Shown here piece after piece: positions 49,925 through 57,998 of a stretch of DNA of 64,000 nt. How positions within the stretch are numbered: the first letter of the stretch is position 1; every line of letters begins with the position of its first letter. Location of the stretch: positions 45,500 to 109,499 of the forward strand of contig DASPIW010000021.1 of assembly GCA_035628915.1 (NCBI GenBank). Reading direction: 5' to 3'. The position numbers and the translations under genes were made by a program. The stretch is from JARBUG01 sp035628915 (GTDB taxonomy: Bacteria > Bacillota > Sulfobacillia > Symbiobacteriales > Symbiobacteriaceae). The notes beneath the pieces were generated by a model, which worked only from the letters and a program-made list of their open reading frames with translations, was not told where the DNA came from and did no database searches.

Positions 49925-50054
49925 AGACAGCCCCCTTTCCTGGATATAGCTTGCGCGTACCGGCGCAGAAAACTTGACGGAAACAGATGCCAGCGTAAAC
50001 CGCTGCCGGCGCGGCCACGCTATGAACTGAGAGAAAGTGGGGTGGCACTTCAGT

Positions 50055-50936
50055 ATGCTACAGACGCCTGTGACAGCGTTGCGAACCCTGACCCTCGGCG
50101 GCCAGGAAGCCGCCCTGCTCGGCCTGCTGGCGGCGGGCTGCCGCCTGCTCTTTGCGGCGCCCGGGGCGCATCGCTACTCTGAGAACGCCGTGCGGCGCAC
50201 CGGGCGGCGAGTCGCCCGGCTGGGGGGCAACCTGATCGCGGTGCAAAGCGATGCAGCAGCGGCGGCCATGGCTGCCGGCGCAGCCATGCGGGGCGCCCGG
50301 GCGGCTGCGCTGGTCGCCGATGCGGCCGCCGCCGACCTGGCCCTGCGCGGCCTCGACGACCTCACCCCGGTGATCGTTGACGTAAGCGGGCGCCTGCCGC
50401 TGGGCCTGATTCATGCCCGGGCGGTCCAGGCGCCTACCACGGCCCAGGGCGCCTATGAGTCGGGCCGGGGCATCTTCGCACAGGTGCGGGCCATGCGCGG
50501 GCCGGGATTGATCGCGGGCCTGGAGGCGGCGCCCGGTCCCGTATCGCCGCTCCTTTCCGACACGGCCCAGGAGGAATGGCCGGTGCCGATCCATCACCAC
50601 GGCCCGGACAACCCGGATTTGCTGATTCTGGGCGCCGGCCCGGGCTTCGAAGCCTGCGAGGACGCCCGCGAGCAGCTGGAGCAAGAAGGCGTGGCCGCCG
50701 CTCACCTGCACCTGATGCAGATCAGCCCCTTCCCGGGGGCCATTGTCGCTCCGGCTGTCACCAGCGCCCGCCGGGTGCTGGTGGTGGAGCCGGGCGGCCC
50801 GGGGCGGCTGGCGGGATATATCCGCAACTTCCTGGGCGCCCCGGTCCGGCCGATGGGCGAACTGCCACGCCTGTGCGGGGCGCCGCTCGGCCCTCAGGAG
50901 ATCGCCGCCCGCGCCCGGGAGGTGATGGCCCTGTGA
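50055..50936 (+). CDS. Divergent 2-oxoacid:ferredoxin oxidoreductase alpha-like subunit
   Basis: The ATG at 50055 follows GGGGTGG; the product has 293 residues and is very Ala-rich. The outline of the pyruvate/2-oxoacid oxidoreductase alpha domain I and II can be followed (LGGQEAALLGLLAAGCRLLF, NLIAVQSDAAAAAMAAGAAM, DDLTPVIVDVSGRLPLG, and a late VLVVEPGGPGRLAGYI). The hallmark YPITPSSE reads APGAHRYSE, and the EDE segment that contacts thiamine diphosphate is lost. It overlaps the beta-like gene by 4 bases. It may be a specialised or inactive homologue. Confidence 0.65.
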   Translation: MLQTPVTALRTLTLGGQEAALLGLLAAGCRLLFAAPGAHRYSENAVRRTGRRVARLGGNLIAVQSDAAAAAMAAGAAMRGARAAALVADAAAADLALRGLDDLTPVIVDVSGRLPLGLIHARAVQAPTTAQGAYESGRGIFAQVRAMRGPGLIAGLEAAPGPVSPLLSDTAQEEWPVPIHHHGPDNPDLLILGAGPGFEACEDAREQLEQEGVAAAHLHLMQISPFPGAIVAPAVTSARRVLVVEPGGPGRLAGYIRNFLGAPVRPMGELPRLCGAPLGPQEIAARAREVMAL

Positions 50937-51673
50937 TTCCCCTGACCATGGCCCTGCAGGCCGCTGCGGATGAAGGCGCACTGATCCTGGTGGGGCCCGG
51001 GGCGCCCGATGAGCTTCCCCCCGCAATCCCGCGGCGGCACGTGCCGCCCGGCGTACTCCTGCCTCTGGCCGAGGGCGCCCGCCTGGCCGACTCGAAAGCG
51101 CCGGTGGTGGCCGTCGGCGGCGACGGGGACCTCTATGGCGAAGGGCTGGGCCATCTGCTGCACGCCGTCCGCCGCAATACCGGCGTGGTCTGCTTCGCCG
51201 CCGACAACGGCATGGCGATGCCCGGCCTGGCTGCCGTGGGCGCCGGCGAGTATGCGCTCCGGCCCATGGCGCTGGTTCTGGCAGCGGGGGCGACCTTTGC
51301 CGCCCAGGTGACCCCGGATGGGGCCCTGGAAGGCATCGCCCGGGAAGCGCTCGCCCACCCGGGGTTCGCTCTGGTCAACATCCGGCACGAGCGCGGCCGG
51401 GTGGACGCCGTCAACCTGGACGGCGAGGAAGACTATGACCCTTTCTCCCGGGAGGCGGCCCTGCAAAAGGCCGCCGACCTGGATCATTTCTACACCGGCA
51501 TCTTCCACCGGGCGCCGGAGCGGGCGGCGTTCGAGACGGTCGCCCTCGGGCAATCGCCGCTCTTTACCACGGTCTCCACGACCGAGTGGGATGACTGGGA
51601 GCGGATCATCTTTGAAGAAGGCGGAGGAGGCGGTGACGACGATGGGCCTGACGATTACGGCGCTGGGGCTTAA
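50933..51673 (+). CDS. Divergent 2-oxoacid:ferredoxin oxidoreductase beta-like subunit (TPP-binding)
   Basis: The GTG at 50933 overlaps the alpha-like stop, with GGGAGGTGATG upstream; the product has 246 residues. The thiamine-diphosphate motif is present in modified form: VAVGGDGDLYGEGLGHLLHA with VRRN, then FAADNGMAMPG. FALVNIRHERGRVDAVNL, where normal beta subunits have a Cys-containing segment, and the absence of the iron-sulphur cysteines are unusual. The tail is acidic and glycine-rich (EEGGGGGDDDGPDDYGAG). With the alpha-like gene it forms a two-subunit unit whose reaction is unknown. Confidence 0.65.
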   Translation: MIPLTMALQAAADEGALILVGPGAPDELPPAIPRRHVPPGVLLPLAEGARLADSKAPVVAVGGDGDLYGEGLGHLLHAVRRNTGVVCFAADNGMAMPGLAAVGAGEYALRPMALVLAAGATFAAQVTPDGALEGIAREALAHPGFALVNIRHERGRVDAVNLDGEEDYDPFSREAALQKAADLDHFYTGIFHRAPERAAFETVALGQSPLFTTVSTTEWDDWERIIFEEGGGGGDDDGPDDYGAGA

Positions 51674-52016
51674 GTGGCTCAGCATCTGGCTGGTGTTGCT
51701 TCCGTTCGGCCTCTCCTTCGGACCGTCGCCGGGCAAGGCAGCCGTCATCGCCGCGGCGGTGGCAGTCGCTTCGTGGGCGGCCGACCGGGTCATTCCGTTT
51801 CGGTTGCAGGGTCTGACACGGTGGGCCATCGACGGCGGCCTGGCGGGCATCTCCATCTGGCTGGCGCAGTTCCTCTGGCCGGGACAGGGAATCACCTTCT
51901 TCTCGGCACTGTTCGTCGGGTTTGTGGTGGGGGCGATCGAACTGCCCATCCACTTCTACCTGGCCTCCCGGTTCGGTCTGAGGCGCCGCAACGACCAGAA
52001 CGACGGCGTCCGGTAG
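51642..52016 (+). CDS. Small membrane protein, possibly DUF2512/YndM-like
   Basis: The ATG at 51642, 12 bases after GGAGGAGG, is chosen; a GTG at 51633 is in frame but too close to the site. The 124-residue product has four membrane segments (LKWLSIWLVLLPFGLSF, AAVIAAAVAVASWAADRVIP, AIDGGLAGISIWLAQFLW, FFSALFVGFVVGAIELPIHF) and a basic tail. The layout resembles DUF2512 proteins of Bacillus; this is a weak call. It overlaps the end of the beta-like gene by 32 bases and may be co-translated with it. Confidence 0.6.
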   Translation: MGLTITALGLKWLSIWLVLLPFGLSFGPSPGKAAVIAAAVAVASWAADRVIPFRLQGLTRWAIDGGLAGISIWLAQFLWPGQGITFFSALFVGFVVGAIELPIHFYLASRFGLRRRNDQNDGVR

Positions 52017-52159
52017 GCTTGTCCGGACGGACCATATCCACGGGCACAGCGGTCGCCACCCGAGGCGGCCGCGCTTTGCGTCTGCAGGTAGATGCAGTCT
52101 ATGGCAAATCACGGGTACGATGAGAATGCACAGACCGTTTCGAACAAAGGGGTATGCGC

Positions 52160-53056
52160 ATGCAGCGAACAGCCGTGATCGTGGCTGACGGTGGCGTCGA
52201 TCTGCCCGAAGGGTTTGCCGCCCAGTATGAGATTCGGACGATTCCGCTGATGCTCTCGTTCGGCAGCGAAGAGCTGCACAGCGGCGTTGACATTTCGGCC
52301 GAGGCGTTCTATAAGCGGCTGCGGGTCGATCCCCACCATCCCACCACATCGCAGCCGTCCGTTGGCGACTACGTGCAGCTTTATCAGGAGGCGGGCAAAG
52401 CCGGCCTGCCGATCCTTTCGTTCCACCTGTCCGTGGGATTGAGCGGCTCCTTCCGGAGCGCCCAGCTCGCCAGAGAGATGCTGCCCCACCTGGAGATCAT
52501 CCAGGTTGACACGGGGACCCTGTCGGGCGCCATGGGCTTGCAGGTGCTCGTGGCAGCCGATATGGCCGTCCGCGGCGAGCCGATTCCCGCCATTTTGGCC
52601 GAAGCGAAGCGCATCGGCGAGATGACGGATATCCTTTACACGCTGGAAACGGTGGAGTACCTCCGCCGCGGCGGGCGCATCGGGCGGGTTGCCGGCACCG
52701 TAGCCGGGCTGCTTGGCATCCGGCCCGTCATCACGGTCGATAAGGGCACCGGCACGTACGTATCCACGGGCCGGGTCCGGTCCTTCCGCGCGGGCATGAA
52801 CATGATCGTCGATCAGATCGCCGAGCAGGCGGGCGAAGGGGCGGAGATCAGCGCCATCGTTTTGCACGGCGACTGCATGCCCGAAGTGGAGCGCCTGCTC
52901 GACCGGCTGAAGGCGAGGCTGAACGTGAAGTGGCTCCACATCGTGCGGGCCAACCCGGCGCTGGGCGTCCACGTGGGCCCCGACACGGTGGGGGTCGCGT
53001 ATTACCGGGGGCTGCTGCCCATCTCGGGGGCGGCCATGGCGGAGATCCTGCCTTAG
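52160..53056 (+). CDS. DegV-family fatty-acid-binding protein (FakB-like)
   Basis: The ATG at 52160 has AAAGGGG at 7-base spacing, better than the ATG at 52154; the product has 298 residues. The DegV pattern is clear: VIVADGGVDLPEGFAAQY at the start, TTSQPSVGDYVQLYQEA, LSFHLSVGLSGSFRSAQLA (acyl-carboxylate-binding Ser/Thr), VDTGTLSGAMGL, EYLRRGGRIGRVAG and GVHVGPDTVGVAYYRGL. Such proteins hold a fatty acid for the FakA kinase, feeding exogenous fatty acids into phospholipids. fakA is not in the window. A clean terminator follows. Confidence 0.92.
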   Translation: MQRTAVIVADGGVDLPEGFAAQYEIRTIPLMLSFGSEELHSGVDISAEAFYKRLRVDPHHPTTSQPSVGDYVQLYQEAGKAGLPILSFHLSVGLSGSFRSAQLAREMLPHLEIIQVDTGTLSGAMGLQVLVAADMAVRGEPIPAILAEAKRIGEMTDILYTLETVEYLRRGGRIGRVAGTVAGLLGIRPVITVDKGTGTYVSTGRVRSFRAGMNMIVDQIAEQAGEGAEISAIVLHGDCMPEVERLLDRLKARLNVKWLHIVRANPALGVHVGPDTVGVAYYRGLLPISGAAMAEILP

Positions 53057-53076
53057 AACTGCACACGGGAACCGAC

Positions 53077-53104
53077 AAGGACCAGGGCGCGGGCCCTGGT
53101 CCTT
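53077..53104 (+). terminator. Intrinsic terminator
   Basis: AAGGACCAGGGC (53077-53088) and GCCCTGGTCCTT (53093-53104) form a perfect 12-bp stem with a GCGG loop, followed by TCC. Confidence 0.85.
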
Positions 53105-53154
53105 TCCAATGTGGTAGAATCGGAGATGAAGTCGGTGTCTTGGGGGCCAGTCCA

Positions 53155-54978
53155 ATGAAGCGTTCCTGTGCATGGGTGATCTGGGCAGCACTGCTGCTCA
53201 TCATGAGCGGATGTGCGAAAACCGCCGGGGAGACGCCGCCCGTCGGGGCGCCCAAAGCGCAGCCGGTGCCAGCGGTCGCATCGACGCCCGCCAGGGAAGA
53301 GTCGCCCGTTCTGTATCCCGCGTACGTCTTCGAGCTCGGGCGCCCGAAGTGGGGGTACATCGACCGGACCGGCCGGTTCGTGATTCAGCCCGCTTTTGAG
53401 GCGGCCGAGGAGTTTGCTGCAGACGGCACAGCCGTCGTCTACCGGGACGGCAGGGCGGGCCTGATCGGCCGGGACGGGAAGTTCCTGGTGCAGCCCCAGT
53501 ATGACTACGCGTACCTGCCGTCGCCGGCAGGCGAGCGGGTCCTGATCGGACAGGGCAAGGGCGTGGCGGTCGGCCCCGGGGGCAAGGTGCTCTTTGCATC
53601 GCCCGAGCTGGACGGCCCGTTCCGGGACGGGCTGGCGCGCATCAAGCGGGGGAACGTCAGCGGATACATAAATACTGCCGGCGCCGTGGTGATCGAACCG
53701 CAGTTCCAGTACGCCCACGATTTTGCGGCGGGCAAGGCTGTGGTTCAGATCCGGGAGGGGCAGTTCGCCCTGATCGACAAGGCGGGCGAACGACTGGGCG
53801 AGTACGCCTACGAGCAATTGCGCGGCCCTTCGGAAGATCTGCTTGTCTATATGGTGAAGGGACCCAAGTACGGGTATCTGACATTAGCGGGGGAGGTGGC
53901 CCTGGCGGCCCAGTTCGGTGACGCCCACCCCTTCGAGGACGGCCTGGCCATCGTGGGCGCCGGCGACTGGTCCGACAACCGCTACGGGGTGATCAACCGC
54001 AAGGGCGAATATGTCATCCCGGCGGAGCACGGGCTGATCCGGCGGATGGGCCCGGGGCTGTTTTCGGTGTCGGAGCGGCGCGACCCGCCGTTCTCCCTCA
54101 ATACCAGGCAAGCGCTATTCAGCGCCGACGGCAAACAGCTGACCGCCTTCCGGTACTACGACATGGAACCGGCGGGTGACGGCCTGGTCTCAGCAACGGA
54201 TGAGACCGCCACGCTGCTCCTTGACAAGACCGGGAGCCAGGTGCCGGGACTGCCCCGGCTGACGGGCATCGGGCAGATGAGACTCCAGGGGGATCTCGTC
54301 CGGGCGGATATCGACCAGACCCTGAGCTACCTGACCCGGGACCGCAAGCTCATCTGGCAGGCCGACCGAAACGTGGCGCTCGCCGGGGGCCTTACGGTCC
54401 AGGCGCAGCGGCACCGCCCCAACCGAAACACGCTGATTTACTACCCGGAACTCACGGGCCTGGCGGATCAGAAGATCCAGCAGCAGATCAACACCCGGCT
54501 CCGGGCGATCTTCGGTGTGGCTGACGGCGGCGCGAAGCGGATCCCCGGCGAATCCTCCCTGACCGAAGTGTTTGGCGCCCAGCGCCTCGGGAACCTGCTA
54601 ATCATCAATCGGGACGGGTATGAGTACACGGCGGGCGCCGCTCACGGCATGCCGATCCTCGAATACTACCATTTGGACCTGACCACGGGCGCCGAGTACG
54701 CGCTGCCCGATCTGTTCAAGCCGGGGAGCGCCTACACGGACCGCTTGAAGGCCTTTGTCCACCACCGGATTGCCAAGTCGGGCGAGTTCTACCTGAACAG
54801 GAGCCCGGAAGTCAAGCCGGATCAGAAGTTCACCGTGCAGGAGGGCGCCCTGGTGATCTACTACTACCCGTACGAAATCGCCAGCTACGCGCAGGGATTC
54901 CAGCGGTTCTCGGTGCCCTGGGCGGAGATTCAGGATCTCATCAACACCGAGGGCGCCTTCTGGAAAGCCTTCCACTGA
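53155..54978 (+). CDS. WG-repeat lipoprotein with C-terminal DUF3298/RsiV-like domain
   Basis: The 607-residue protein has a signal peptide ending in IMSGC (lipobox). About six WG-type repeats follow, each of the form 'WGYIDRTGRFVIQPAFEAAE' (for example GLIGRDGKFLVQPQYDYAYL, SGYINTAGAVVIEPQFQYAH, YGVINRKGEYVIPAEHGLI). The C-terminal 200 residues (YYPELTGLADQKIQQQINTR, TAGAAHGMPILEYYHLDLTT, YPYEIASYAQGFQRFSVPW) fit the DUF4163/DUF3298 pair of RsiV-like proteins. It is anchored outside the membrane and probably binds a ligand or wall component. The function of this combination is unknown. Confidence 0.82.
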   Translation: MKRSCAWVIWAALLLIMSGCAKTAGETPPVGAPKAQPVPAVASTPAREESPVLYPAYVFELGRPKWGYIDRTGRFVIQPAFEAAEEFAADGTAVVYRDGRAGLIGRDGKFLVQPQYDYAYLPSPAGERVLIGQGKGVAVGPGGKVLFASPELDGPFRDGLARIKRGNVSGYINTAGAVVIEPQFQYAHDFAAGKAVVQIREGQFALIDKAGERLGEYAYEQLRGPSEDLLVYMVKGPKYGYLTLAGEVALAAQFGDAHPFEDGLAIVGAGDWSDNRYGVINRKGEYVIPAEHGLIRRMGPGLFSVSERRDPPFSLNTRQALFSADGKQLTAFRYYDMEPAGDGLVSATDETATLLLDKTGSQVPGLPRLTGIGQMRLQGDLVRADIDQTLSYLTRDRKLIWQADRNVALAGGLTVQAQRHRPNRNTLIYYPELTGLADQKIQQQINTRLRAIFGVADGGAKRIPGESSLTEVFGAQRLGNLLIINRDGYEYTAGAAHGMPILEYYHLDLTTGAEYALPDLFKPGSAYTDRLKAFVHHRIAKSGEFYLNRSPEVKPDQKFTVQEGALVIYYYPYEIASYAQGFQRFSVPWAEIQDLINTEGAFWKAFH

Positions 54979-55010
54979 CTGCCGGCGCCTGGTCGGACAC
55001 AAATTGGGAA

Positions 55011-55041
55011 AGGGGTGAGAGCCATAGCGGCCCTCACCCCT
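55011..55041. terminator. Bidirectional terminator
   Basis: AGGGGTGAG (55011-55019) pairs with CTCACCCCT (55033-55041), with further GCC/GGC pairing inside, between the convergent WG-repeat and DUF4015 genes. Confidence 0.7.
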
Positions 55042-55046
55042 CACAA

Positions 55047-56282
55047 TTACAGCTTGCTATAGTCAAGGCCCCGCGTGAACTTGCAGCTCGGATCCCAGAT
55101 CATGTACTGGTTAATGCCCAGCTCCTTGAGCGCCCGAATCTGGGCCGCCAGCTCGGCCTGACCGTACCTGATCCCGTCCATGTTGAAATCCTGAATCCAC
55201 GGGCGGTGCTTCTCCAGGGGCACCCCCGGCGTCCGCTCGATCGCCTTGCCCAGCGAGTTCAGAATCGTTTCGTAGGGGTTGGCGTTGGGGTTGTCCAGCC
55301 CATAGGTTCCACGGGCATAGTGCGAGGGGTAGGCCATGGCGCCGATATAGTCCACGATCGCGGCCACTTTGGCGTAATCCTGGCCGATCTCCATATCATC
55401 ACCGATGGCGACGGAGGTCGTCAGGCCGAACAGGTCGGCGCCGACCACGACGCCCAGGGGCTTCAGCTCTTCATACGCCCGCTTCAGGAAGTTGTTGACG
55501 TGGCTGGTCCGGTATTCCGGGCCAGTATTCTTGTTATAGCCTTCCACCAGCTTGTCGGGATAACGAATATAGTCGAACTGAATCTCGTCGACGCCGTGCT
55601 TGATGGCTTCCTTGGCGATCTCGATATTGTACGTCCAGACGTTCTCGTTCTTGGGATCCATGAAGGAATAGGGGCCGCCGGGGAAGCCGGGAATGCCCCA
55701 ATCGGGCCGGGCACGGTACAGGAACTGGTCGTTCATGACGACGACCCGGCCCGCCACCCAAAAACCGCGGTCATGCAGGTCCTGAATCAGCTTGGGGAAA
55801 TCGGCGATCTTCCGCTCGTTGGCCCCGATCTCCTTGGCGAGCGGAATGTCGGAGACCCAGCTGAGCTTGCCGTCTTCAGCCTTCAGGTCCAGCACTACCG
55901 TATTGATGCCGGCGCTCTTCGCCCATTCAAGTGTAGGAATATACAGGTCCGGCGAACCGGCCCACCAGCCGGTCAGAAGAATGCCCCGCACGGGGCTCGG
56001 CATCTGACGTCTGGCGGCGGGTTTGGTCGCTTCCGGCGGCTTGGGGGTGTCGGCGGGCTTGGCGGGATCCGCCGGCTTAGCCGGCTCGGTCGGTGCGGGC
56101 GGGTTGGTCTTGGCGGGGTCCGGGTCAGGCGCGTCAGGAGGGGTCGCAGGGGCCGGATCAGCCGGTACAGCGGCAATCGGGGGATTCTCTTTTTCTTTCA
56201 CACCGGCGCAGCCGGACAGCCCGGACAGCAGCAGAGACAGGGCCGAAACCGTAACCAGCGCGGCAGCAGCCTTCCTACGCAT
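55047..56282 (-). CDS. DUF4015-type TIM-barrel lipoprotein (putative glycoside hydrolase), copy 1
   Basis: The ATG follows AGGAGGTCGCC; the product has 411 residues. The signal peptide ends in LSGC (lipobox) and a long Pro/Ala/Lys spacer (about 30-95) leads to the catalytic-like barrel: GILLTGWWAGSP, INTVVLDLKAEDGKLSW, RGFWVAGRVVVMND, HGVDEIQFDYIRYPD (the DEIQFDYIRYP block typical of DUF4015), GADLFGLTTSVAIGDDMEIG, YIGAMAYPSHYARGTYG and PWIQDF. The Asp and Glu residues in FDYIRYPD and GDDMEIGQ are candidate catalytic acids. It probably works on a surface or wall glycan. Confidence 0.85.
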   Translation of the reverse strand: MRRKAAAALVTVSALSLLLSGLSGCAGVKEKENPPIAAVPADPAPATPPDAPDPDPAKTNPPAPTEPAKPADPAKPADTPKPPEATKPAARRQMPSPVRGILLTGWWAGSPDLYIPTLEWAKSAGINTVVLDLKAEDGKLSWVSDIPLAKEIGANERKIADFPKLIQDLHDRGFWVAGRVVVMNDQFLYRARPDWGIPGFPGGPYSFMDPKNENVWTYNIEIAKEAIKHGVDEIQFDYIRYPDKLVEGYNKNTGPEYRTSHVNNFLKRAYEELKPLGVVVGADLFGLTTSVAIGDDMEIGQDYAKVAAIVDYIGAMAYPSHYARGTYGLDNPNANPYETILNSLGKAIERTPGVPLEKHRPWIQDFNMDGIRYGQAELAAQIRALKELGINQYMIWDPSCKFTRGLDYSKL

Positions 56283-56552
56283 AGGCGACCTCCTGATCTA
56301 TTACCCAATACTATATAAAGGGATACATAATCACATCAGCTAGTTTACCGGAAGCCGGGCGGCGTCCGCTAGTAGGGGCAGATTGTGGAATCCGAAGCTG
56401 CCACAAAGTAGACAAGCCGCCGGGCGCGGTGGCATATCTTGCTGCAGAAAACCTTGTGGTCGCGCGCGAGGACTTACCGCTTCGGTGTCGAATCTAACCT
56501 GTAAGGTTCTAGCAAAATCAAATAGAAACTGGAATCGGTAGGAGGATGGTGG

Positions 56553-57809
56553 ATGAAGCGGCGCTGGGCGGCTCTTGCACTCGCATTCGGCCTTACGCTG
56601 GCGGGATGCGCAGTGGCGCCAGTCACATCACCCAACCTGCCCGCTCCTCCCGAACCGGCAGGGGCCGAAACCCCGGACCGGCCGGCGGAGCAGCCGCCGC
56701 AAACGTCACCCTCGAAAGCTCCGGACCCCGGACCCAAACCGGCGCATGTCGACATTCACGGCCTGTACATGACGGGCTGGACCGCCGGCAGCGAGCGCTT
56801 TTACGAACTGGTTGCTTTCATGAAGGAGACCGGCCTGAACGCGGTCGTCATCGACGTGATGGATGATGACGGCTACATCTCCTGGGAGACCGAGATTCCC
56901 CTGGCCAAAGCGATCGGTGCCCACGAAGCCAAAATTCCGGATATCGACGCCCGCCTGCGGTTCTTGAAAGAGAACGGCATCTATGCGATCGGGCGCATCG
57001 TCGTCTACGCCGATCCCCTGCTGGGCGAGAGCCGGCCGGACATGGCGATTCTGGGCGGCGACTTTGTCGATACCCGGGGCATTCGCTGGCCGGACCCGTA
57101 CAACGAAGCTGTCTGGAAGTACAAGGTCGATGTCGCCAAGGACGCCGCCCGGCGCGGGTTTGACGAGATTCAGTTCGACTATATCCGCTTCCCCGAGCAC
57201 CGCATTGAGGGCTACAACTACCAGGTCCCCGTCGCCCGGCGTACGGCGGCCATTGAAGGCTTCCTCAGCTACGCCCGCAAGGAACTGGAGCCCATGGGGG
57301 TCTTTCTGGCGGCCGACGTGTTTGGCCTGACCACCTCCGTCGAAGAAGGCGACGACATGGAGATCGGGCAGGATTACGCAAACATCAGCCGCATCGCGCA
57401 TTACATCCTGCCGATGGTCTATCCGAGCCACTATGCCCCGGGCACCTACGGCATCGGCGATCCCAACAGCCAGCCCGGGCAGATTGTATACGAGTCGATG
57501 GTCGGGGCCCAGAAGCGGACCTGGAGCCTTGACGTGCGCAAGCACCGACCCTGGATTCAGGACTTCACCTACGGCAAGCAGTACACCGCCGCAGACATTG
57601 AAGACCAGATCGCCGGCCTGGCCCGGGCGGGCATTTACCAGTGGATTCTGTGGGACCCGTCCAACCGCTACACACCTGGCGTGGACTACAACTTCGCCGG
57701 GTTCAAGGGGCCGCCGGGCCAGTGGCGGGCAGCGTGGGAACAGGAGCGGCTGGACCGGCAGCACGCCGCCATGCAGGAACTGATCTCCGCGGGCCTCCGG
57801 GCGGATTGA
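56553..57809 (+). CDS. DUF4015-type TIM-barrel lipoprotein (putative glycoside hydrolase), copy 2
   Basis: The 418-residue protein starts after TAGGAGGATGGTGG. The lipobox LAGC and a shorter Pro-rich spacer precede a barrel closely similar to copy 1: LNAVVIDVMDDDGYISW, EIPLAKAIGAHE, RGFDEIQFDYIRFPEHRIEG, ADVFGLTTSVEEGDDMEIG, PMVYPSHYAPGTYGI and HRPWIQDFTYG. It is read divergently from copy 1 across a 270-base gap, so the pair arose by an inverted duplication or a very old split. The gap is AT-rich near the copy-1 side. I see no sure promoter in it. Confidence 0.85.
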   Translation: MKRRWAALALAFGLTLAGCAVAPVTSPNLPAPPEPAGAETPDRPAEQPPQTSPSKAPDPGPKPAHVDIHGLYMTGWTAGSERFYELVAFMKETGLNAVVIDVMDDDGYISWETEIPLAKAIGAHEAKIPDIDARLRFLKENGIYAIGRIVVYADPLLGESRPDMAILGGDFVDTRGIRWPDPYNEAVWKYKVDVAKDAARRGFDEIQFDYIRFPEHRIEGYNYQVPVARRTAAIEGFLSYARKELEPMGVFLAADVFGLTTSVEEGDDMEIGQDYANISRIAHYILPMVYPSHYAPGTYGIGDPNSQPGQIVYESMVGAQKRTWSLDVRKHRPWIQDFTYGKQYTAADIEDQIAGLARAGIYQWILWDPSNRYTPGVDYNFAGFKGPPGQWRAAWEQERLDRQHAAMQELISAGLRAD

Positions 57810-57863
57810 ACTGTCCTTTAGACGGCGCCGTCCCGCAAAGTGTTTCAAGTGCAAAGCAAAAAT

Positions 57864-57888
57864 GGGAGGATCCCGTGGTCCTCCCTTT
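57864..57888 (+). terminator. Intrinsic terminator of DUF4015 copy 2
   Basis: GGGAGGA (57864-57870) and TCCTCCC (57879-57885) pair around TCCCGTGG, followed by TTTCC. Confidence 0.65.
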
Positions 57889-57998
57889 CCGTTTGGTTAA
57901 CAGTTTATGGGTATACAGTTTACAGCCCCCATAAACACGGAAGACCGGGCGAAGCCTGTGGCAAGGGGGCCCACTATACGAAGGAGCGTTTACAGTAC

